A stretch of DNA of 38,248 bases from Buttiauxella agrestis ATCC 33320. Lineage in GTDB: Bacteria; Pseudomonadota; Gammaproteobacteria; Enterobacterales; Enterobacteriaceae. The stretch lies in NCBI RefSeq assembly GCF_000735355.1, contig NZ_JMPI01000077.1:1-38248 (forward strand), given 5' to 3'. The notes under the pieces are model-generated. The model was not told the origin of the DNA. It did not search any database and saw only the letters and a list, made by a program, of their open reading frames with translations. Positions 32,016 through 38,248 of this stretch are shown here, piece by piece. The position numbers and the translations under genes were made by a program. Within the stretch, counting starts at the first letter, position 1. Every line of letters starts with the position of its first letter.

Positions 32016-33224
32016 GTGAATTTTTTACTGCTAGGCGCAGGTGCTTCAAAAGCGTACTCTGATAGTCCAACAGGGGTGAGAATGCCCATCGCAAGGGATT
32101 TTTTCTCCACATTTTCACGTTTAGATATTTCATCTAATCCATGGGTTCTTATTGATGGGTTACTAGATTTTGTCATTAGAATAAAGGGAGAAGATCCAGC
32201 CGAATTTTTCTCGAAAGATGTAGACATCGAAGAATTATATACCGAAATTGAGGAGAACCTAAATTTATACATAGGCGAAGAGGCTACATTAGAAAGAATC
32301 AGAGCTTTTAAGGCTTACACTCAGCTCATATTTATTTTTTCTGCGACAATAAACTCTATTCAAAACGGTTCTGTTTCACGTCCGCATTCTACTTTGGCAA
32401 AAAAATTATCCCAAAATGACATGATAGTTACTTTTAATTGGGACACATTAATGGACCGAGCATTAAAACTCGAAACTGGATGGAACACTGATAGTGGATA
32501 TGGGTTTCGTCCCAAAAGTATATATAGAGATGAATGGCAGGCACCAAGTGACTCACAATCAAAAGCTCCTCAACTTATTAAGCTGCATGGTTCAGTAAAT
32601 TGGTTAAGCAGCCATCCAATGAGTCCTAAAAAAGACGTGATACTAACACAAGAATCTGCGCCAGATACTGTGTGGGTGTACGAAGGAACTAGTGAGCCTT
32701 ACGCATGTTTTGCCGGAAGATATACAGAGGGTTATGAAGACTTCTCTTATGGATACTATCCCCCAAATATTCTAGATGACCGTGGTCGTATGGTTGATGA
32801 TGGGCATGTTTTGATTCGTGCCAGAATGAAGTTGCCTTGGATGGCTGAAGGAACTGCAAGTGATAAAGGTTTAGTTTCCATTCCATTAATAATCCCTCCA
32901 GTAAAGAAAAAGAATTATCATGGATATGGCATGTTGTTTGATAATTTATGGGAAAATGCTCAAGTAGGGATTGAGAAAGCAGAACATATAATCATAATTG
33001 GTTATTCATTTCCTCGAACAGATCTAAAAAGCAATAAACTTTTTACTGATGCATTCATGAATAGAAAAAATATTCCATACGTTACTATCCTAGACCCGCA
33101 ACCCGAAAGAGTCGCCTATAAATTTAAATTTGAACTTGGGATACCAGATACTCACTTAAGAGTATTGAAGGGCTATTTTTCAGAAGAAACCGACATTGAT
33201 GGATTATTAAAATTTACAAAATGA
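32016..33224 (+). CDS. Stand-alone SIR2-domain protein, candidate NADase defence effector
   Basis: Encodes 402 residues. The Rossmann-type start is LLLGAGASKA (residues 4-13), with GAGAS at 7-11. TFNWDTLMDRAL (139-150) carries Asn141 and Asp143. KLHGSVNW (189-196) has the catalytic-type His191, and IIIIGYSFPRTD (325-336) is the last nucleotide-binding block. This matches the SIR2-like fold used as an NAD+-degrading effector in several phage-defence systems (Thoeris, DSR, SIR2-pAgo). No TIR, Argonaute, NTPase or sensor gene is next to it. GTG 32016 follows a GGGAG site. It lies between IS debris and a metabolic cluster. The catalytic core is intact, but defence function and trigger are inference. 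Confidence 0.88.
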   Translation: MNFLLLGAGASKAYSDSPTGVRMPIARDFFSTFSRLDISSNPWVLIDGLLDFVIRIKGEDPAEFFSKDVDIEELYTEIEENLNLYIGEEATLERIRAFKAYTQLIFIFSATINSIQNGSVSRPHSTLAKKLSQNDMIVTFNWDTLMDRALKLETGWNTDSGYGFRPKSIYRDEWQAPSDSQSKAPQLIKLHGSVNWLSSHPMSPKKDVILTQESAPDTVWVYEGTSEPYACFAGRYTEGYEDFSYGYYPPNILDDRGRMVDDGHVLIRARMKLPWMAEGTASDKGLVSIPLIIPPVKKKNYHGYGMLFDNLWENAQVGIEKAEHIIIIGYSFPRTDLKSNKLFTDAFMNRKNIPYVTILDPQPERVAYKFKFELGIPDTHLRVLKGYFSEETDIDGLLKFTK

Positions 33225-33382
33225 AAGCATACAAGTTGAATTACCCTTGGTGCCCCGGATTTTTGTCTCCTACGGTTAAAGTAACTTTTCGAAAATGGGG
33301 GGAAGTGTCTAGTCAGTTGCTCCAAGCCTGAGTTCGCCTTTATTTGACCGTGGTGGATTTAAGACTACATGTGGTTATAGAA

Positions 33383-33406
33383 CGGCCCTAATTAAAATTC
33401 GGGCCG
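33383..33406. terminator. Bidirectional terminator between SIR2 gene and OYE gene
   Basis: CGGCCC (33383-33388) and GGGCCG (33401-33406) flank an AT-rich centre that is itself partly paired (AATT...AATT). It lies between convergent genes. No long T-tract is seen on either side, so confidence is moderate. Confidence 0.55.
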
Positions 33407-33417
33407 CTTAGATAAAT

Positions 33418-34536
33418 TTAACGAATAGTGAACCAGCCTGTCGTTTCCTCAATTACGCGCCAGAGTTTCTGGGGTATAGCAAGTTGCTCTACGTCTGATG
33501 CAGCAATATTGAGAGCAATTTTTCCTTCAACTTTACCCCCTGCAAACTTAACCCAGTCTGGGTTCATAACCATTCCCTGACCTACTGCCGTCAAAGATAC
33601 TCCTGCTTTAACAGCATCCTCGGCTTGCTCTGGTGTTCGCAACTGCCCGGCAACAATCAGAGGTATACGTCCAGCCAGGTGATCGCGCACGATTTCGATG
33701 ACTTTGGGGCCATTCGGTGCATCAACGGGTCTGGCTTCAAGTGCATTACCGAGTGATACATGAAGATAATCAATACCCTCATCGACCAGGCGGTCAACTA
33801 GCTCAAGCGACTCATCAATGCGCAACCCATCTTCGTAATGCTCATCCAGTGAAATGCGGTATCCCATCAGGAAGGGATTGGTTGCATGCTCAGCAATCGT
33901 CTTACGCACACTCTCGATGACGCCGAGAGGGAAACGCATACGGTTTTTAAAAGAGCCGCCCCATTGATCTTCTCTTCGGTTGGAATGAGGGGAGAAAAAG
34001 TTCTGAAGTAAAAAGCCATGGGCACCATGTAACTCAACACCATCAAATCCTGCTTCTATCGCACGGCGAGTTGCTTCCCCGAAATCCTGAATAACAGTTT
34101 CGACTTCAGTGCATGTCAGTTCACGAGGGGTAACGGACGGTGCGAAAGGACCGGCGTCACCGGGAATAGCGCTTGCAGCAACAATATCCGAAACCAGTTC
34201 AGGGCTGGTTTTCACGCCTGCATGGAATATTTGTAAGATTGCCGGTGCTCCACCGCTTTTTGCAGCAATAGCCAGGCGCTTCAAACCGGGAATAAATTTG
34301 TCGTCATACGCAGCAAACTCTCCCGTAAACCCAATACCGTTTTCCTGAACATGTGTACAGCCAGTAATGACCAGACCGATGTCCTGAACGCGTCGACGAT
34401 AATATGCTTCTTCCTCATGAGATACCGTGCCGTCATCATTACCAGCCCAGGTCGTCATCGGGGCCATCACAATACGGTTGCGCAGCGTCACACCTTTACC
34501 AAGTGGAAATCTTTCAAGTAGTGGAGTTTGTTTCAT
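33418..34536 (-). CDS. Old Yellow Enzyme family NAD(P)H:flavin oxidoreductase
   Basis: Encodes 372 residues. N-terminal RNRIVMAPMTTW binds FMN. The substrate pocket His pair is ELHGAHGFLLQNFFSPHSNRRED (His170, His173), and C-terminal VGQGMVMNPDWV closes the barrel. This is the YqjM/Xen-type branch, which reduces activated C=C bonds. At the position of the usual proton-donor Tyr there is Phe (residue 175), so activity may be altered. It is the last gene of a minus-strand cluster with a hydrolase and a LysR regulator, starting 13 bp after the hydrolase stop. Confidence 0.88.
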   Translation of the reverse strand: MKQTPLLERFPLGKGVTLRNRIVMAPMTTWAGNDDGTVSHEEEAYYRRRVQDIGLVITGCTHVQENGIGFTGEFAAYDDKFIPGLKRLAIAAKSGGAPAILQIFHAGVKTSPELVSDIVAASAIPGDAGPFAPSVTPRELTCTEVETVIQDFGEATRRAIEAGFDGVELHGAHGFLLQNFFSPHSNRREDQWGGSFKNRMRFPLGVIESVRKTIAEHATNPFLMGYRISLDEHYEDGLRIDESLELVDRLVDEGIDYLHVSLGNALEARPVDAPNGPKVIEIVRDHLAGRIPLIVAGQLRTPEQAEDAVKAGVSLTAVGQGMVMNPDWVKFAGGKVEGKIALNIAASDVEQLAIPQKLWRVIEETTGWFTIR

Positions 34537-34548
34537 GGATAGTCATAC

Positions 34549-35607
34549 CTATGCGAGATTTTTCTTGAAGAAAGGAGCCAGTTTACTCGCTGCAACCGTT
34601 GCACCTTGTCCATCATAGAGGTCCATATGTGTTGCACCCGGAATGATATGCAGCGTTTTTTGAACAGAAGCCGCAGTGTTGTGTAATTCCTGGCTGTGCC
34701 AGAGCGACCCTGCTTTACTACCGGCTACAATCAGAAGTGGTTGTGTTAAAAAGACATCCGCCCCTTCAAATCCGGTGAATGACGCCAGCGTACTGATACT
34801 TGTCATCAGCATTTGATTGGTAGAAGTCGGATATCTTCCGCGTTCAGTCAGATAGTAGTCCGCAGCTTCCTGAAGATCTTTTGGTGCACTGGTATCACCC
34901 AATTTGGGTACATAGTTGACATAAACCGGTGCGCCGCCCGCTGCTTCTGCTGTACGCTGTTTAGCAACAGCATCCAGAGTCGCAATGAGTTCAGATTCAG
35001 ATGTTGTTCCCTCCCAGCCTTTACGGGTCGCCGCTCCGACATCCACGGCACTGACTGTTGCCAGCGCTTTGATTCGACGTTCCGTCATTGACGCTTTAAC
35101 CGTGATACCACTACCTGCACAAACGCCTAATGCGCCAATGCGATTATTATCGACATAAGGGAGAGTCGTCAGGTAATCGACTGCGCTATAGAAATCGACA
35201 ACGCGTTTCATGGGATCATCGATAAAGCGCGGTAATCCGCCACTGGCCCCCTGATGGGAGGCATCAAACGCCAGAGTGACAAAGCCTTCTTTAGCCAGTT
35301 TTAGGGCATAAAGGCCAGCAGTCTGTTCCTTAACGCCACCACCTGGGTGGACAACGACAATAGCAGCGTATTGACGGTTTTCGCTGAAATCCGGAGGGAC
35401 GTAGACGTTTCCGGACATCATTATTTCATTGTTCCGGAACAGGACGCTGCTGACGGTGACGCCATCTACGTGTGTCGTGGTGCCAGATGTACGAGGGGTA
35501 GGTGAGAGCAGGGCTGAAGCATGACCCGCCATCAGTAATCCTGCTGAGGCCACTGAACTCGTCAGGATAAAATTACGGCGACTTAACCCACCTGTTTTTT
35601 TACTCAT
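34549..35607 (-). CDS. Tat-exported dienelactone-hydrolase-like protein
   Basis: Encodes 352 residues. The N-terminus has a twin-arginine signal (SRRNFILTSSVASAGLLMAG, residues about 9-28) and an Ala-x-Ala site near 29-32. The alpha/beta-hydrolase fold has HPGGG (about 87-91), a nucleophile elbow GVCAGSG with Cys163 in place of Ser, and a His in PGATHMDLYDG (about 334). Dienelactone hydrolases use Cys as nucleophile. Folded export by Tat would place it in the periplasm. Substrate is unknown. It is co-oriented with the OYE gene. Confidence 0.85.
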   Translation of the reverse strand: MSKKTGGLSRRNFILTSSVASAGLLMAGHASALLSPTPRTSGTTTHVDGVTVSSVLFRNNEIMMSGNVYVPPDFSENRQYAAIVVVHPGGGVKEQTAGLYALKLAKEGFVTLAFDASHQGASGGLPRFIDDPMKRVVDFYSAVDYLTTLPYVDNNRIGALGVCAGSGITVKASMTERRIKALATVSAVDVGAATRKGWEGTTSESELIATLDAVAKQRTAEAAGGAPVYVNYVPKLGDTSAPKDLQEAADYYLTERGRYPTSTNQMLMTSISTLASFTGFEGADVFLTQPLLIVAGSKAGSLWHSQELHNTAASVQKTLHIIPGATHMDLYDGQGATVAASKLAPFFKKNLA

Positions 35608-35640
35608 TGCAAGACTCCTTCATATACATGATGGCGGCCC

Positions 35641-35676
35641 TGGCCGCTGAAAGCACATGGATTGTTTCAGCGGCCA
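35641..35676 (-). terminator. 12-bp perfect hairpin between LysR and hydrolase genes
   Basis: TGGCCGCTGAAA (35641-35652) pairs with TTTCAGCGGCCA (35665-35676) around a 12-nt loop. It lies in the 190-bp gap (35608-35799), just before the hydrolase leader. It could attenuate read-through from the LysR gene. Confidence 0.6.
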
Positions 35677-35799
35677 TCTTAATCTCTTTAGTATTGAGAA
35701 ATTAGATGCTTAATTTCGCATGGGCTTAGAAGGAGGTTTTATTAATAGGGTTATAAGTAACTGAGTTCGATATGGACCAGGAAAAACAGTGCTCAAAGG

Positions 35800-36690
35800 T
35801 TATGGGGCACGGAGTGCTTCGAGCACAAGTGCAAATGCCGGAGAATGTTGTAGACGGCTGGGGTAGTAAAGATGATAGGGAGGGCGCGGTGGACACCAGT
35901 CAGTAAGCACCTGGACTAACATCCCGTTTTCAAGGTGGTTCTCCACGGAATCTAGCGGCAGATAAGCAAGTCCCAGCCCATCCAGGGCGGCCTGCCTCAT
36001 CATATTTATTGTACTGAAAGTCGCTCGTCCATCAATACGGACCTTAATTTCCGTCTCATCCTTGCGAAACTCCCAGGTATAGAATCCGCCATGAGTGGGC
36101 AGGCGTAATCTGATACAGCTATGATCTTTTAAATCACGAGGCGTTACCGGATGGTTTTTTCGCTTGAAATAAGAGGGCGCTGCGACCACTGCAAAACGGA
36201 AATCCCTGGCAATAGGCAGGGAAACCATATCCATATCGACCTGTTCGCCCAACCGAACGCCAGCATCATAACGTTCAGCGACAATATCTTTAAGTCCGTA
36301 CTCGCTGATAATTTCAATGTTGATATCGGGATACTCAAGCATCACCGGGGCGAGTTTAGGCCAGAGAATTGTATCGGCTGCATGTTCAACGGCAGTAATA
36401 CGCACAGTACCGGCTGGTTTTTCTCGCAATCCGCTCAGCGCAGCTATCTCACTTTCAATTTCGTCAAAATGGGGTCCTATACGGGAAAGTAGCCGCTCGC
36501 CAGCTTCAGTCACAGAAACGCTACGCGTGGTACGGGTAAGAAGACGAAGACCAAGGTCTGCTTCAAGAGTCCTCACCGTGTAGCTCAGCGCCGACTGTGA
36601 GACACCTAACTGAGCGGCAGCTTTTGTGAAGCTTTTTTCTCGGGCTACTGCGATAAAAGCTTGATAATCGTTAACATTTTTACGACGCAT
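35800..36690 (-). CDS. LysR-family transcriptional regulator
   Basis: Encodes 296 residues. The N-terminal helix-turn-helix (about 1-62) is YQAFIAVAREKSFTKAAAQLGVSQSALSYTVRTLEADLG. The effector domain spans about 90-296, with a typical DGLGLAYLP near 236. It is transcribed in the same direction as the hydrolase and OYE genes downstream, so it is probably their local regulator. The effector is unknown. Regulators of this group often sit next to oxidoreductases and respond to electrophiles or aromatic compounds; that is inference here. Confidence 0.88.
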   Translation of the reverse strand: MRRKNVNDYQAFIAVAREKSFTKAAAQLGVSQSALSYTVRTLEADLGLRLLTRTTRSVSVTEAGERLLSRIGPHFDEIESEIAALSGLREKPAGTVRITAVEHAADTILWPKLAPVMLEYPDINIEIISEYGLKDIVAERYDAGVRLGEQVDMDMVSLPIARDFRFAVVAAPSYFKRKNHPVTPRDLKDHSCIRLRLPTHGGFYTWEFRKDETEIKVRIDGRATFSTINMMRQAALDGLGLAYLPLDSVENHLENGMLVQVLTDWCPPRPPYHLYYPSRLQHSPAFALVLEALRAP

Positions 36691-36762
36691 TTATTAAACC
36701 AGTTTCTAAGTTGGGAGTCATTAGAGGCATTAACAAAATAATCCGGATAGAGGCAATTTGTC

Positions 36763-36787
36763 CATTATTAACGCCTGGCAAATAATG
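36763..36787 (-). terminator. Hairpin downstream of the ISNCY transposase
   Basis: CATTATT (36763-36769) pairs with AATAATG (36781-36787), 6 bp past the transposase stop. A likely weak end of the transposase transcript or part of the IS end. Confidence 0.45.
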
Positions 36788-36792
36788 TTGAG

Positions 36793-38196
36793 TTATGTTT
36801 GTTTCTTCCCAAATATTTCTTCAGAGCGCGATTGAAGTTTCACCAGTGCATTGAACATATCGTCCTGATCCAGGGAACGCTGAGATTTCTTCGTCGTGGG
36901 GGCTTTACGCCTGCGTGAAGGACCGTCTCCGGATGGCACAGACTGTGACCGGTTATTATCCCGTTCTGCCTGCACCAGTTGCGCCATTTCCAGCGCCCGA
37001 CCCAGACGTTTGTTGTCTACAATCGCCCCTTGGTCGATTTCAGAAAGCTTGTCATAGGTGGAGTAGGGAAGTGATACGCCATTTAGCCGGAGCTCTTTAT
37101 GTCCGTCAGGGTAATGCCAGACATCGATGTATTTGCCAATCGCCCGACGACTCAGTTCGCTGTCTTCAATTAAATAAAGAACTTTGTCGTACTGTACTGT
37201 GAGTGATTTCGACACCTTGCGAGCCTCACGCCAGTTAAACACCATATCAAGGTCATCATCGACATCCTGTTCCCGATGAACATCAAACTCCTGACGAGGC
37301 GCTTTTGCAAAACGACGGTTGTAATCGTTCATGAACTCTTCGGCAAATGCGTTCGCAGCCTCCCTGGTGCTGATGCCCTGGAGCCTGAGCTCCTTAACCA
37401 GTCGGTCCTGAAGCGTCAGGTGTGCTCGTTCAACACGACCTTTGGCTGCACTGGTTTCTGCACAGATGGTCTGAATGTTCAGTTCATGCATCGCACGGCC
37501 AAACTGAGTTTCGCCGTCACCGCCAGTCGCATTTTTATTGTTTATCCTGAATACACTGGCTTTGTCGCTATACAGCGCCAGCGGTTTGCCGTGTTTTTCA
37601 ATATAGCCCCGGGTCGCTTCAAAATAGGTAAACGTAGACTCCGATTTTACGAACCGCAGCTGCATAAGGCGACTGGTAGCGTCATCAACGTAAACCAGTG
37701 CCGTACACTTAGGTCCTCGGTTTTCAAACCAGTGATGGTCACAGCCGTCGATTTGTATGAGTTCACCGGCACAGGCACGGCGGTAACGTGGCTGCTGAAT
37801 TTTTGGCGCACGTTGCTTACGCGGCACCCACAGACTGGCCTGAGCCATCAGCTTGCGGACCGTTTCTTTCGAAAGATGAACGCCGTGAACCTCAGACAGT
37901 TTTTCACAGGCCAGCGTCGGACCGAAATCGTTATAGCGTTCGCGAATAATGTTCAGCGCGTATGCGGCCAGTCCCGGAGGCAACTGGTTGTTGCTGGATT
38001 TACCACGACGACGGCTGGTCATGCCAAGCGGACCATCTTCACGATAACGCGCAAGCAGACGGCGACACTGACGGTCGGAAATACCAAGCCGTTGCGCTGC
38101 CATCTGCGTTGTCAGACGCCGGTCGATGACGTCCTGAATGATCTTGAGTCTGTTAACTTCATCCAAAGTAAAAAACTCCGCTGCGAGAGCCGTCAT
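36793..38196 (-). CDS. ISNCY-family transposase
   Basis: Encodes 467 residues from ATG 38196 (AAGGAT upstream). An N-terminal helix-turn-helix region (about 10-60) has LDEVNRLKIIQDVIDRRLTTQMAAQRLGISDRQCRRLL. The DDE/RNase H core follows: QIDGCDHHWFENRG (Asp near 150), ALYSDKASVF (Asp near 215), and GRVERAHLTLQDRLVKE (Glu near 258). The C-terminal region ends in a basic segment. All catalytic acidic residues are present and the frame is intact, so it may be active. A degraded relative lies at 31325-31475. An in-frame extension beyond 38196 has no ribosome site. Confidence 0.88.
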   Translation of the reverse strand: MTALAAEFFTLDEVNRLKIIQDVIDRRLTTQMAAQRLGISDRQCRRLLARYREDGPLGMTSRRRGKSSNNQLPPGLAAYALNIIRERYNDFGPTLACEKLSEVHGVHLSKETVRKLMAQASLWVPRKQRAPKIQQPRYRRACAGELIQIDGCDHHWFENRGPKCTALVYVDDATSRLMQLRFVKSESTFTYFEATRGYIEKHGKPLALYSDKASVFRINNKNATGGDGETQFGRAMHELNIQTICAETSAAKGRVERAHLTLQDRLVKELRLQGISTREAANAFAEEFMNDYNRRFAKAPRQEFDVHREQDVDDDLDMVFNWREARKVSKSLTVQYDKVLYLIEDSELSRRAIGKYIDVWHYPDGHKELRLNGVSLPYSTYDKLSEIDQGAIVDNKRLGRALEMAQLVQAERDNNRSQSVPSGDGPSRRRKAPTTKKSQRSLDQDDMFNALVKLQSRSEEIFGKKQT

Positions 38197-38248
38197 GGTA
38201 ATCCTTACTTGATTATACACGCCGGACATCTTAACTTAGCCAGAGGGA

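Larger units (their letters stand above)
36763..38248 (-). mobile_element. ISNCY-type insertion sequence, right end outside the window
   Basis: The transposase gene and short flanks are present, but I cannot recognise a matched pair of terminal inverted repeats, because the right end is at or past the window edge. The left end probably lies between 36700 and 36790. Confidence 0.5.

Noticed and set aside
32016-33224. Reading the SIR2 gene as a deacylase (CobB-like)
   Set aside because: It lacks the zinc-binding Cys pairs of CobB-type sirtuins and has a large extra C-terminal region. The motifs fit SIR2-like effector domains better.
1-38248. CRISPR arrays, tRNA or rRNA genes
   Set aside because: The only regular short arrays seen are the centromere and the iterons, which have no unique spacers. 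No cloverleaf or rRNA-like sequence was noticed by eye.

Overview
The window looks like part of a large, mosaic F-like plasmid from an enterobacterium (Klebsiella, Enterobacter or a relative). This rests on the psiB-psiA-hok leading-region block, SopA/SopB-like partition genes with an F-type centromere, an iteron-controlled Rep_3 initiator, a ResD-type recombinase and plasmid-borne umuDC. No tra gene, oriT or resistance gene lies inside the window.

Region 1 (1-10,600) is a conjugative leading region. Almost every gene is on the minus strand: a beta-class DNA methylase, a 73-aa protein, DUF1380, DUF3560, a small NPPF methyltransferase, DUF905, a 656-aa ParB-like protein, PsiB, PsiA, a 70-aa protein and hok/mok with antisense sok. 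A GC-rich sequence of about 190-210 bp occurs three times (131-317, 5162-5380, 7897-8105). Copies 2 and 3 are followed, on the side of the first minus-strand gene, by a nested hairpin of 137-148 nt (4952-5099 and 7685-7821). I read each composite as a candidate Frpo/ssi-type single-stranded promoter that lets leading-region genes be expressed before the complementary strand is made. If so, the transferred strand is the plus strand and oriT lies to the left. GC-rich hairpins sit at many of the gene junctions. ssb and ardA are absent.

Region 2 (10,600-19,600) is the maintenance block: an SRAP (YedK-like) protein, a LexA-controlled umuDC operon, a seven-copy 25-bp centromere, sopB and sopA with a CTTTGC operator, an iteron origin, rep, an Xre/RES toxin-antitoxin pair, a small unknown gene and a ResD-like recombinase next to an 18-bp inverted repeat.

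Region 3 (19,600-31,260) is AT-rich and looks acquired. After about 2 kb with no clear gene come two regulators (winged helix and LuxR type), then a chaperone-usher operon with three consecutive paralogous DUF1120 pilins, a chaperone, a usher and a small subunit. Each pilin gene is followed by its own perfect hairpin. A FidL-like/MarT-like pair lies downstream beyond an IS3-type remnant.

Region 4 (31,300-38,248) starts with insertion-sequence debris (ISNCY and IS3 fragments). It then carries a lone 402-aa SIR2-domain gene (a candidate NAD-consuming defence gene), a metabolic cluster (Old Yellow Enzyme, Tat-exported dienelactone-hydrolase-like protein, LysR regulator) and an intact ISNCY transposase gene cut off by the window edge.
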